Under the pieces are notes generated by a model. The model saw nothing but the letters and a program-made list of their open reading frames with translations. It did no database searches and was not told where the DNA came from. The translations under genes and the position numbers were made by a program. A stretch of DNA of 64,000 nucleotides from Chrysomallon squamiferum (Eukaryota; Mollusca; Gastropoda; Neomphalida; Peltospiridae): positions 9,083,006-9,147,005 of the forward strand of contig CM022670.1 in assembly GCA_012295275.1 (NCBI GenBank). Direction: 5' to 3'. Of this stretch, positions 27,491 to 40,627 are shown piece by piece. Position 1 is the first letter of the stretch. Every line of letters starts with the position of its first letter.

Positions 27491-29094
27491 ATAAATTGAG
27501 CAAACACTTTACTATGTTAGTATAGAATCATGAATTTGAAACTAATTGTGTTGATTGTCCATAATATTGTCTCTATAAATAATGAGGTCAGATTTTACAT
27601 TGCATCTGTAATGACAAACATTATAATGAGTAATTTTTATTATTATTTTTATATATATGACATTAGTGACTTTACAATTTGAAGCTTAGTGACAGAAATC
27701 TGGCCTAAGAATTATTGGTTACTGACACAGACTTCCTGAGTTCTTGTTTAGAGCTTTTGGCTTTTACAGACAGTACCCAACAACTGACATTCCAAAGACC
27801 ACTGGATGTGTTTTTCTTTCATTGGGAAGTTACTTGTAAAAGATCCCTTACTGTGATTCTTAACCATATATAAACCATTAAGTGACAGTAGATTAAAATA
27901 TGTCATCATTAAATAAAAAATTTCTTTCCTTTCTTCTTCATAAACAACATGGGTACATGGGAACTTAATGTTTAAGAAAGGCAGAGGGGATCATTTGACT
28001 GAACTTTTACAAAGACAGAAATACAAGCACTGATAATTTCTTGCTTCACTTGAATTTTTAACATTATTCTGGGAGAGATATTGGACCTTCTGTCCCACCC
28101 CTCAGTCATCTACTGAAGTTAAGCTGTTTAAACTTTTATTTGACCACATGTTACATCTAAACACAATAATGTTACTGTAACATAACAGATTCTGTGAGGG
28201 CTTAACATATTTCCATCTTATTACACATTATGATCATTTGAGTAAGTTGTACATTTATCTTTATGCCTAGTTGACCACTCATGTAAGTAACATTCTGAAA
28301 GGCCACGATTAAATCAGTTTAATGTTAAGGTTAATGGAAGCTGAATAATCTACACTTTGTATAAAACTTGTTTGATTCCTTTTGAAAGGAAGAAATATTT
28401 TTGTTTCTTAAAGCTGCATTCAAAATATTATCAATGTTTTCTTAAATAGTATCATATGTAAGATTAAGTACACAGGACATTTTTTGATAATGTATTTTTT
28501 TGTTTGTTTGTTTTTGAAAATAAGATATGTCCGAATATCTAGTGTATTAAATAGTTATTGACATATATTTTTTTCTGTTTGCAACAAGATTTTTTAAATA
28601 CATATTTTATTTGTTTGTTTGCCAGGCTATTTAAATTTTATTTTATTTGATAATTTGTTTATTATAGATTAATTTTTATACTTAAATATACTGATTAAGT
28701 GAAGTCATTTATTCCTCATGTGATGTTACTGTTCTACTAAAGAGAAGGACATTTCTGAAATGTTACACCTTTAATTTGTAAAGTTTTTTATTTTAAACAT
28801 CAGTAGATTATTAAACATACAGAGATAGAGAGAAAAAAACTAAAAAAAAAAAAAAAAAAATCAGCTACATTACCACCCACTAGTTACTAATATAAAAAGT
28901 TTGGTTCTTAAATTCATAACCTTATAACACTATTTTGTCTATTTCTCTCAAGTTGTCTGCATAAATCAACCCTTCATGTTTCTAACCCATTCTTTTGGGC
29001 CAACACTGTAGCCATGCTTATAACGATTATTTTATTTGTGGATACAAACTGAAAACATTTAAACAGTGGGATAATACCTGTGGCACCTGACTGT

Positions 29095-29345
29095 AGCCTG
29101 TGTATTTATCTCACCCACTGATCCTCGGTGTGTGCCTTTGGCAATGTGTTTCAAGGTAGATATCTGTGAAGCGCTTTCTCTCTCACTCTCATTCAGTTTG
29201 TTTAGCGTCAATGAGCGGGTTCCCTTTCACACTACAAAGTGTGGCTGATTGTTTTACAAGCTCAAAGCCTGATCAGGCTGTCCTTAGTGTGCAAACTGGC
29301 CTTTACAATCACCTGGCCTAACTCACCTGGAAGCTCGTTAGAGGT
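29095..29345 (+). other. Isolated non-repetitive block ending in a splice donor
   Basis: The block stands out for higher GC and lack of simple repeats. It holds a perfect 14-bp palindrome AGCCTGATCAGGCT (29266-29279), a CACACT/AGTGTG hairpin (29228-29243) and two copies of TCACCTGG 16 bp apart. It ends CGTTAGAG|GTAAAGAG, a good donor at 29343/29344. It could be an untranslated first exon or promoter of the downstream TRIM gene, or a conserved regulatory element. No open frame reads through its 3' end. Confidence 0.35.
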
Positions 29346-29486
29346 AAAGAGATTTTGTTAAATAATTTTAAATTAATTGTTTTTATTTAAAAAAAAAAAA
29401 TATATAAAATTCTTTTTGTTTGTTGTTATTATTGTTATTGTTGTTACTATAATTATTATTGTTATTATTATATTTGTTGTTGTTTG

Positions 29487-29750
29487 TAATGTAAAATGGC
29501 TTTTAATAGTAAATTTTTTATTTTGTATTACCTGACAATTTAAACTTTAAAGGTTGTAATAATTTACAATTTTTTTTTTTAATATTACTATTATTAATAG
29601 TAGTAGTAGTAGTTACAGTAGTAGTTGTAGTAGTTGTTGTTGTTCTTCTGCTTCTTGTTAGTGGTGGTGGTGGTGTTTATAATGCGACATGGTTTTTAAT
29701 GGCTAAAATTTTAATTTATGTCAACTGACAATTTTAACAGTTAAACATTA
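29487..29750 (+). repeat. Tandem duplication, period about 192 bp
   Basis: GTAATGTAAAATGGCTTTTAATAG...CTGACAATTTAAACTTTAAA (from 29487) is matched by ATAATGCGACATGGTTTTTAATGG...CTGACAATTTTAACAGTTAAA (from about 29679). GTT and GTA triplet repeats lie between them. Confidence 0.65.
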
Positions 29751-29949
29751 AACATTTTAACATCTTTTAAAACAAATATTTTCATTATTATTATTTATTT
29801 TATTATTTCAAATGTTGTGAATTTTAAATATTTAAATTCAGTTACAAATAAATTTTCAAAACTATAAAAAATTTAAAAGAGAATGAGAGAGATAACAAAA
29901 ATTGAATAAAGCTGAATGGGATGCAGAGAGTGTAATTGTACATGTTGGG

Positions 29950-30900
29950 CAATAACATGGAATTTCATTGGACAAAAGACTGAAACTTATAGCTGACATT
30001 AATATGAGACTTTAAAAGACTTTAACTGGATAACAGGCAGTAATTCTAACTCTGAATACACAGGATTAAGAGGTAGTTGTGACTGTCTTGCAGTGTAAAT
30101 GAGACTGTGATAGAGGATATTAGTACAATCTCACAGTGGATGGATAAAAACTAGTGTGAAACTGACAGTGTACAGCTGTGAATGACAACTACAAGGTATG
30201 TCTGATGATGTTCTAAGGTGTTTGACATTGAGCCAGGGTATAGGGTAATTCACAGATTATTAATAATTATTATGTATTTGGGCTTACTTCTGACTGTATA
30301 TCCAAAGATAAATGTAAAAGCATGAAGACTGACTCAAACTGACAGTGAATTAATAATAGTACAGGATTTGTTTCACAATGTATGTAGGTAACTGACAGCC
30401 AGCTGTTTATGGATTTAGATTAACAATCATCATTATAGCTATGAGTTTAATGTTATACTTGGGTATACAATCTGAATGATGGATAAAACTCTTACTAGCA
30501 GAATGTGAAACTGAAAGTGGGTAGTTGTGAATCAGAGAGTAGTGTTTGGCTAATGAAATACACACATAGCAGATTAATCATTATTATTATCATTTGAATA
30601 TTATCATAACTATTCTTTTGAGAATTTGATATCTTTGGTTATGATGTCATAAGGATATAAGATTTTTATAGCAGAGGTTGAAGCTATCAATGGGTGATAG
30701 TGAAAGTGATGATGTCATTAATTATCTATCAGTTAGCTGTCACTGGGTAGACTGGCCTTTGATAAACAGTGTGTGGAGCCATGGCTGGAACAGAAAACCA
30801 GTAATGTTTAATCCTCTGACTTATACCTCAGGCCAGTGCTCTAATAAATTAATTGGATATAAATCTGAAGCAATGTCAACTGAAACAAATTTATGTTATT
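29950..30900 (+). repeat. Diverged tandem array, unit about 160-180 bp
   Basis: A GTGAAACTGACAGTG-like core recurs near 29978, 30158, 30332, 30507 and 30680. It is preceded by a GATGGATAAAA- or GGATATAAGA-like segment and followed by AGCTGTGAAT- or TAGTTGTGAAT-like sequence. A second anchor, AGATTAATCATTATTAT-like, recurs at about 30255, 30418 and 30571. The array is old and its exact limits are uncertain. Confidence 0.6.
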
Positions 30901-31193
30901 CAATTATAGAATAATAATTTGTTGGCATATCATGGATAGACTGTCTAACAATCAATTAATATTTAGTTGGTTGTAAAGAAATCAGAAGTGTAGACCAAAT
31001 TATTATACTTTTATATATAACCCTCAATCTGGTATTTTCGATATATATGTTTCAGAAATTAACTGTATATGTATATATATATTTTTTTAATTCTTTGTAC
31101 AGAAGACATTTATCTACTGAATCATGAACTAAACATTCAGGTGAAAAAAAATAAAATGACAGTATTGTATTTTGTACATTTAAAAACTACAAA

Positions 31194-31380
<187 letters not shown>

Positions 31381-31384
31381 GCAT

Positions 31385-31452
31385 CTTAGATCCAGATTAA
31401 TGTCATTTGGCATGCACAGATCCTTCACCTTCTGCATCAGCATTCTGTAGTT
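31385..31452 (-). pseudogene. Orphan exon-like coding fragment
   Basis: On the minus strand a pyrimidine-rich acceptor (TTGCTTTTACAG) is followed by about 23 codons with protein-like composition: N-Y-R-M-L-M-Q-K-V-K-D-L-C-M-P-N-D-I-N-L-D-L-R. The frame then runs straight into the adjoining GT/CT microsatellite, with no GT donor at the boundary. It may be an exon whose donor was replaced by repeat expansion, or a fragment of a retrocopy. I cannot name the parent protein. Confidence 0.3.
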
Positions 31453-31762
31453 CTGTAAAAGCAATTTGTTTTTATAAGAACATAACTGATGAAATGAGTT
31501 GGGTGTGTGCTGTTATTTATTAGCTTTTGTCTGTTATTGTAATATCAGTTGTGTATACTGAAAAACATACCACGTCTGAGTCTTACGTCATTCATTAACT
31601 TGCTCAGTCAGTTCAAAAAATAATAAAGAAAGAAAGAAAGAAAAATGATGATGATGATAAAAATAATGATAATTATAATAATAACAATAAAATAAGGAAT
31701 TTGATGAATAAACACAGTTTTATATTGGGAAAGTGATTTAAACTGTATGGAAATTAACATGT

Positions 31763-32240
31763 AGAATAAATGGTTTATGTCTTACAATACTGATTAATGT
31801 ATTATGACACTGAGTTTTTTGTATTATGTTATAGGTTTGTGTATTTTGGCATTGATTTATATTTTATTATACTGATTTATGTCTGATATTGGTTTTTGTC
31901 TCATGTTATTGTTTATGATTTATGATATTCAGTTATGTCATATATTTTATTATATTACACTTGGCTTATGTATTTTGATTTATATCTTATGATATTTATT
32001 TATGTCTTATGATACTGGTTTTTGTCTTACATTATTGCTTTATGCTTTATTATCTTGGCTTATATTGGTTTATATCTGATTTATGTCTTATGATACTGTT
32101 TTTTGATTAACAATAGTGGGTTATATTATATCATGATACTGACATGCTTTATGATATTAGTTTATGCATTATGATACTCTTTTTTTTTTAGTTATGATAC
32201 TGGTTTTTTATTTATGATATTTGTTTATGTATTGTAAATT
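31763..32240 (+). repeat. Diverged minisatellite, unit about 20-24 bp
   Basis: Variants of TTTATGTCTTATGATACTGG recur about 20 times over 480 bp, for example near 31763, 32010 and 32083, with substitutions and small indels. Confidence 0.8.
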
Positions 32241-32426
32241 ACAAATGTCAAGAAGCTCTGTAATGTGATGTTCACAATCTGAACATTCATAAAAAATGTG
32301 TCTTTTGTAAGAAATAACTAGTTATTTTATTCATCCTGTAATCCTTCATTACATGAAGTGAACCATTTAATTTCATTATTTTATTGTCCTTCTTGCCAGT
32401 AGTCACACAGGGATTGTTTTACTGCC

Positions 32427-32660
32427 AATAAAATATCTGTACTTCAAAACATTCTTTGAAAATGAAAGATCAGGAACTGGAAACAAAAGATGTAACTTGA
32501 GCAATAATACATATTTGTATTAAGTATTAAAAATATTTTTGATAGCAAAAAGCTACAAAATATCTGTACTTCAAAACGTTCTTGAAAAATAAAAACCAAG
32601 AATTGAAAAAAAAAGATGTAATTTTGAAAAATAATACATATTTCTTAAAAGTATTAAAAT
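32427..32660 (+). repeat. Tandem duplication, period about 127 bp
   Basis: AAAATATCTGTACTTCAAAAC occurs near 32430 and 32557. Both are followed by related GAAAAT-, AAAAGATGTAA- and AATAATACATATTT- segments. Confidence 0.8.
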
Positions 32661-32867
32661 AATTTGATGTGTTTTGTCATTACTTATGGGAATTTATCTG
32701 GTCATCCTATGTTACACTGTTTAATGTGACTGCAGGATAAATACACAGATTATCTGCATGTTTTGAAATTGTGTTAGTAAACAGAATGCCTGCATTTCTG
32801 TACATGTTCTCTATGTGTGTGAACATGACTGGGAAATCAGTAAATTTAACTTTGTTTACAGTAGTAG

Positions 32868-32950
32868 TACAAGCAGGTAAACTGATTAAGCTGTCAGACT
32901 GATGACAGATAGGATCTGGGATCAGATCCTGATATGAGTTTCCATCCAGA
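32868..32950 (+). repeat. tRNA-like SINE head
   Basis: GGTAAACTGATTAAGC resembles a D-arm/A-box. CTGTCAGACTGATGACAG can fold as an anticodon-like stem-loop. GGATCAGATCCTG resembles a B-box with one mismatch. This linear order is that of a tRNA. No clear acceptor stem is seen, so a tRNA-derived SINE relic is the best reading. Confidence 0.4.
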
Positions 32951-33070
32951 GCTAACTTACAAGGTATAAGATTACTGCAAACTCTTCTTTTTTTTTTTTT
33001 TTTTTCTCTCAACTTGTACTTATAACAAACTGACACTCACACAATCTTAGAACTAAACTATAGTTTTTAG

Positions 33071-33143
33071 GATCAGTTCTCCTTGCCACACTCGCTTAAT
33101 CATTTCCAGTTCCAACCAATGAATCTCAACCAGTTTATCAAAG
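33071..33143 (+). other. Weak candidate exon, 73 bp
   Basis: Bounded by a TAGTTTTTAG acceptor and an AAAG|GTAAAT donor, with one frame open across all 24 codons and an ATG at 33119. The peptide is not recognised. Direct joining to the TRIM exon would meet a stop in this frame, so any role in TRIM would be as 5' UTR. Confidence 0.2.
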
Positions 33144-34635
33144 GTAAATCATTTGTGCTTTGCTGTTCATGAGAAGGTACATATAAATGATTAGTTGCTG
33201 CTAGATGAAAAAGAGCAGCCCATCACAAAAAAAAGCAGCAAGTTGCCTCTCTCATTATCAGTATGATATCCAGTGTATGATGACATACAATATAGATTAA
33301 AAATGTGTTGAGTACCTTGTTAAATAAAATATTTCTTTCTTGTGCTAACACGCTGTACTGTACAGACAACCACGGCTGCTAGTATGTGTGCCAAGGACAG
33401 GTGTCTTTCATTCTTAAGTGGTTGTACGCACATAGTTCACTTATTTAACTGGGGATGGGTAAAATGATTACATATTCTTTTCTGTTACACGAATGCCACT
33501 GGAACGGCAAATGTACTTGAACATTTAGTGAATGTTAGTGTGGTTTTTTCTGATTGCTATCTTCTGAAATTACATGTCTGATAGCAGTTTTACTTAAACA
33601 TATTTTTATAATAAAGGATTATTTGTACACAGTTTTTTAATGCAAGTTTTAATATTTGAATTTGAAGGTGTATGATACATGTGATATTACAGATAGACAG
33701 GTAGATAGCTAGATAGATAGATAGATCTAGATAAACTGATTAAGATAAATAGATAAAGAAAGTGAGAGAGATGAGCAGAGAGATACAGAGACACAGACAT
33801 TTAACTGATATTCACAGTAAATTAGCAAAACAAAAAAATTAAGAAAAATAATCTGTGTTATCATATTTCTCGTACCTGGTTGTAGTGATATGTGTAAATA
33901 GTGAGGGTGTTGTTGGCAAGGAAGACTGCTGGGGGTATAAAACAGCTGGATAAATAATTGCCTTTGTTATTCAACTTTATCAAACATCATCAGCTAACCT
34001 GACAAACACAGCAAGGTGCTGCAATGTGGTGTTAAACTGTTAGACAAGCAACTCATCCAGACTGGTGTCTAAAAACAAATGAGGGATTTAAAATAAAAAT
34101 ACAGGATGTAAGAAATTAATGTTTAAAAATGTGCAGGCCTATAAATTTTATTGCGTATTATTTGAAAAAGTTAAAGGAATATTTTTTAAAAAATGTTTTG
34201 TTTTTTTAGTTTTTGTCTAGTTTGTATATAAATATGTGTTGTATTATGTTTTCAGATTTATTTTGTAAATACAAGTGAAGGATTTAACAAAAATAAAAAA
34301 CAGTTTTTATTATATTTTTCAGATCTTTTTTGTTTTGTGAATGTGTGTCCATGTGTGTTTGTGTCAGTGTTTATATGTGTGAGTGTGTGTGTGTGTGTGT
34401 GTGTGTTGTGTGTTACAAGTATTAAAAATAGATCACCAAAAGCTATATCTTTGGTCACTGTTCTGAGATGTGGAATTTTTTGTAGTTATCACACCACTGT
34501 TTAAGAAGCTGGCAGGATAAATATATGTCAGTTTGTAATATATAAAAATCAACAGTTTATGTTGTGTTATTTCTAAAATTGTGTTGTTAATTTTGTTTTG
34601 GTATATCTTGTATCCATATATATATGTATGTATGT

Positions 34636-34637
<2 letters not shown>

Positions 34638-34697
<60 letters not shown>
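34638..34697. repeat. (GT)n-(GA)n compound microsatellite
   Basis: About 30 bp of GT repeat directly joined to about 28 bp of GA repeat. Confidence 0.97.
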
Positions 34698-34700
<3 letters not shown>

Positions 34701-36286
34701 ATTTGGCGTATATGTATGAATTGTATGTATGTATATGTCTGACAGACATTCTGGAACTGTTTCAGTTTATCTTGGTAAATTACGTTCATTTCCTGTGTAT
34801 TTCATGTGTTGTTGAGATCTGCTGATAATAGTTACAAGAAGGATGAGGCAAACCTGTTTTAGAAATCAGTTTGAAGGACAAGAAAAGGTGGCTACTATCA
34901 AGGTGAAGGTCACAGTGCTAATCAAAACTGTTATATGTAGCTTGCCAAAAATTGACATATACATGGTAGTCCGTTCAGAAAAACACAAAAACATATTTAC
35001 CACATTTTTGGTGAGAGAAATATGATTAAAAGCATCTGACTATAAACTTGATTCAGTACAAATTCACACAGATCAAATCAGTCAAAACAAAATATAGATT
35101 TTAGTACTTAAAAAAAAAAAAGTTTTATAATTATTTTTTCTATTTTAAAGATATTGTTGATTTGTCTGGCTTTCATCAGTAGATAATGATTAATAAGATA
35201 TGAATCTATTCACAGATCTTTTAATTTTATTTCTATTGTTTTGGGATTTTGTAAGAAAAGAGTATTTAGTTTTATTTTGTTTTAAAGTGTTTCTGCAGAA
35301 AATTATGGATCACATAAAGAAAATTTTATAAATTTTGTTTCAGTGAAAGTAAATGATTGTGTGTGTGTGTGTGTGTGTGTGAAACACAATTAACAATAAA
35401 AAAAATTAAACATATTATTCAAACAGCAAAATACAACTAAAAAGAAAACAAATAAAAAAAAAATCTTATACATAATTTATCTCACACAAAAAATATTGCT
35501 TTCACAGCAAATATGTAACTGAATAATGCCCCTGTCATTGAACAATACAAGCAAATTGACAAATTTTTCTTCAGCTTTTGTTATTTATGTGCAGTTTTTA
35601 ATTTACTTTGGGAACCAAGGGCATTTTTGATATATACTGAAACAGAAAACTCAAGAGCATTGTTATAACTAAAATAAAGAAACACCTGAATACAGGTAAT
35701 ATACTAGGTCATTTTATTTAAGTATCTTATATATACATAACAATGGGTCTCATATAAAATATATTCTTTTGTCCTTTTTGAAATTAAAACAAAAAATCCA
35801 TTTATCTGAAATAATAATTTTTAAACAGGATTAAGAGAAAACATATAAAATATTAAGTAAGTATTAGTCATATATTTAAATTAATTTCTTTTCTTCTTCT
35901 TCTTTTTAAAAATATATTTATTTTACATGTACAAGGATGTAAATTTAGACATATATTTTATTTGCTGTTTATCTAAACGGATGTAAACAGAAGAAATCAT
36001 GAGTTACGTAGGTGTATATCTAATTATGTGTTGGTACAAATACATGTGTACATACATACTGACATACTGACACCTCTTTCATCAGCTGTGTCTTCTTCCT
36101 TGTTCTGTCTCATTTATTTTTACCAGCATGGTCATCTTATTTGCTTTAATAGAAGGAAGTAAGCCCAGTTTCTTCAGCAGAAAAAAAGGAAAAAAAGGGG
36201 AAAAAACCATACACTTCTATTGTTTGTAAAAGAATAATCTTTGCTTATAAATTTTACTTTCCAATAATCCATGGATACCTTGAGTA

Positions 36287-36317
<31 letters not shown>

Positions 36318-36394
36318 GATGAAAGATATGTACGAGAAGAAAATAGAAGTGTCATAAAAGCTCTTTAAGATATTTAAGCTCTTACAGTTGTGGT

Positions 36395-36425
36395 TTATGT
36401 GAGCCAGTGGTTAACAGTGTTTGAC
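36395..36425 (+). repeat. SINE A-box-like fragment
   Basis: GTGAGCCAGTGGTTAACAGTG matches the A-box region typical of tRNA-derived SINEs. No B-box was found downstream. Confidence 0.25.
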
Positions 36426-37509
36426 AAATCATCTGTGGTCAATGTAATAGTAACAAACCACATTTTAAACTGAAGAAAGAAGTTTATTTAGCTTTAGCAT
36501 GAGAATTACATCTAAATATTTTTGGATTAATTTAAAAAAAAAAAAGGAAAAGAATGATTATTAAGAGAAAGTTTTGTAGAACATTTGATTTAAGTTTTAT
36601 AAATTTATTTATTCATATGAAATTTCAAAAAATAAAATAAAAAAATTAACCAAAGATAATTTACATCAAATTTAAATTATGAGTATGATCATCATCATTT
36701 TATTAGTAGTAGTAGTAGTAGCAGTAGTATGGTAGTTGTTACTGTTTGTTACATGACTACTTTTTAAAGTAATCATTTATGTTGATATATATTTCATAAT
36801 TATATTCTGGAGAAAGATTAAATTTTTGTTTTATTTTCTTTCATTTATCCACTACAACATAAAATAAGTCGATCAGAAATACATTAATCTGTCCATTTCT
36901 TATCAGAACTGTGTCTGATAAAACCCAGCTGTTAAATTCCTTTCAGTTTGTATTGGATTAAGAGATGATACATATCAGAAAACACTTCAGTAATCTCACA
37001 CACAGAAACCTGTTTATATAAGTCTGTGTGAAATAAAACTGTGGTATCAGTGATCTTCTCTAATACTCAGTAATGAACTTATCAAGCATAGAGGTTGTTA
37101 ACTTATATTATATTGCTCAACAATTTTATTGTTGTTGTTGTTGTTGTTATTAACATTATTATTATTTTAATTTTTTATTTGAATATATATAATGCATCAC
37201 TTATATAAATATGTACATATATGTAATTAGTGTTATCTGAATATGTTTACTTATTTTATATTTCATTCTTATAAAGTGAACTTATAGACTAATTTTTCCA
37301 AGTATTACAAACAGGAGAGTTTTAAACCAGTTTCACAGTAACATATATTTATTTATTTATTCTAACATTCATGGATTATTTAAACAGTTTTATAGTAATG
37401 TATATTATACTTATTTGTTGCAAAAAGTATTTTGGATTCTTTATTTTTGAAAATTAACTGAAGTATTTAGTTTTACTTACAATCATTAATGTATTCTTTT
37501 TTGTTTTAG

Positions 37510-40500
37510 GCGAGCTTGCCAGAGGCTTGGCCAACTGAGATGGCAGGTCATCACCTCCCCATGGTGCGGCAGATAGACCGCGAACTGCTGAGCTGCGGCA
37601 TTTGTCTTGAACGATACAAAGTTCCAAAAGTCCTGCCATGTCTGCATACATTCTGCCAGAAGTGTCTCAACAACTACATTCCACCTGAGAGTCTTTCACT
37701 GACCTGTCCCATCTGTAGACAGCAGTCCATCGTACCTCTCGAAGGAGTCATCGCTCTTCAGACCAACTTCTTCATCACCAACCTCATGGATGTCCTCAGT
37801 CAGCCCAGCTGTTGCATGATGTGCGACCAAGAGGAGGCCAAGCCCGTCTCCAAGTGTCTCGACTGTGATGAGTATCTGTGTGAATCTTGTGTCATCACAC
37901 ATTCGGACATAGACTCAGAGAAGCTGCACACTGTGGTTAGTTTAGATGCTCTGTCGGGGAAAGCTGGCAGTGATGAAGCACAGCTTGTTTGTCCTAATCA
38001 TGATGGCAATGCTTTGCAGTATTACTGTGTGGAGTGTGAGACTGCAGTGTGCAAGAATTGTACTGCAGTGGAGCACATCGGTCACAGGATGATCTCGCTG
38101 AAGGAAGCGATCCAAGAACACAAGACTGGTCTTCAGACTCTGATATCACAAGCAAGGTCACAGATTCCAAACATTGAGCATTCCATATCAATAGTCGCAG
38201 ATGTTTCTGATGCTTTAGAAAACAAATCGCGTTTGGCTAAAGACAGAATTAGTCTGGTATTTCAAGAACTGATGCAGCTCCTGGATTCTAGGAAGTCTGC
38301 TTTGATAATAGAACTGAACTCTATCTATAGTTTAAAACAACAGACTTTGTTGGAACAGAGAGAAACACTGGAGAGTATTTTATCACGAATAAACAATTGC
38401 TGTGACTTCACACAGGAGACTCTAGAGAATGGAAATGAGATGGAAATTCTTCTGGTCAAGAAGGAGATGTGTGAAAAGCTTCAGGAACTGGCTGGAGTCA
38501 AAATCCAGTTCCAACCAGAAGAGAATGAATTCTTGACATTTGATGAGAGTTTCTTCCAAGAGCTGAGTCAGGTTTTCCAAAGCGTTGGAGCTATACACAC
38601 TAACAGTGCTATAGCTTTTGAAACAACAGCCACTGGAGAGGGTCTGAAGCACTGTTACATTGGTCGTCCAGCAGTGGTTACTGTGACAACCAAAGACAGA
38701 AGAGGTGAGCTGATCAAGTTTGGTTGTGCTTCACTAACAGCAGAAATAAAAGGTCCAGACTCAGAACAGCTGATTCTGCCTGCAGTCACAGATCATCGAA
38801 ATGGAACCTATGACTTGACATACACACTGCGTCGACCTGGGATTCACCAGTTGGAGATAAAGCTCTACAACCAGCACATCAAAGGATCTCCATTTAAAAT
38901 CAAGTCAATTCCAGGAGGTGAAGAGATTGATCAGTTCGGCAGTTCTTCCAGAATTCCCAGAACCAGTACTGTCAAGCAGAAAGGAACAAAACGACCTTCA
39001 AGCTCCAGGTCACATGGTTCCAATCGGCGCAGCAACCCTATAGAAGATGATCTGATAGTCAGGATTGGAGTTAAAGGAAGGAATAAAGGAGAATTTACAA
39101 ATCCCCAAGGTGTCTGCTGTGTAAATGGGAAAATACTGGCTGCTGACAGCAACAACCAGACAGTCCAGGTTTTTCTAATGATGGTATAGGGGAATGTCGA
39201 CTCAAATTTGGCTCACCAGGAAGAGTACCAGGCAAGATGCAGCGTCCCACTGGACTGGCTGTTACAGTAAATGGTAACTACCTAGTCGCAGATTATGACA
39301 ATAAATGGGTCAGTGTATTTTCTCCAGACGGAAAATACATCAATAAATTTGGCACTGGGAAACTTCTTGGGCCAAAAGGACTTGCTGTGGACAACAATGG
39401 ACACATAATAGTTGTGGACAATAAGGCCAGTACAGTATTCATTTTTCAGTCAAATGGGAAAGTCCTGCATAAGTTTGGTTCTCGTGGAAATGATAACAGT
39501 CAGTTTGCTGGACCTCACTACGTTGCAGTGAACTCCTCAAATGACATCATTATTTCTGATTTTCACAATCACTGTGTTAAAGTGTTTGACTGTGAAGGGT
39601 CATTTCTCTTCAGTTTCGGATCAAATGGAGAAGGAAATGGACAGTTTAATGCCCCAACAGGAGTAGCTGTTGACAAGCATGATAATGTGTTAGTAGCAGA
39701 TTGGGGAAATTCTAGAATACAGGTAACACTTGTCTTATTTAAACTTATTTATTTTATTTTATTTTTAATTGTTGTATTTGGATTGTTATTCATTTTGACA
39801 CCATTGTTAAAATGTTCCTTATACAATTTTTTTTTTATCTTCATTTCACATTGAATGAATGCAGCAAAAATAGTTTACTTTTTCATGAAAAATGTTTCAA
39901 CAAAATTAAACAAATGACAAATAAAAAACCACAAATACAAACGCCAATCTTAAACCTTCAACTAAGATAATTAAAAATGTATTTATCACTGTTTTCATTA
40001 AATGAAGAGAACAATTATTTTTATCATCATCACCATTATTATTATTTATTATTATTATTTATTATCATCATCATCATCATCATCATCATTTAATGTGTGT
40101 TAACATTAATAAAAATGACAAATAATGTTACACCCATAATCATTATCCTTTGATGGATGACTTGTTACAAGCAAATGACAGGTAGCACATAAAATAATGC
40201 AATGTAATTTTTAAGTGCAATAAATCAAGATGAAGATCTAACTTTATTTTAAACCACAAATGTAAAAACAAATTTTAAAAACTTTTTTAAGAAAAGCATC
40301 TTTTTACAACACCAAGGTGATCTTAGCTTTAGAAGTAAATGTAAGTTGAAGTTGGAGTTTGCAGAAATTATTAATGTTTGTTTGTTAGTTTTTTTAAGAT
40401 GGCTGCTTTGTCCATTGTCACATTCTGCTGTTGACACCTGACCCTTTGAAAGGGCTTTAAGATTAACAAGTTGATACGTTTGTAAACAGTTAACAAAAAT

Positions 40501-40588
40501 CAAATTTAAAATTTTTTTTTTTTTAAAAACCTGCTCTCTCTTTTTTATTTATTTTTTATTTTTTTATTTTATTATTATTTTTTTTAGT

Positions 40589-40627
<39 letters not shown>

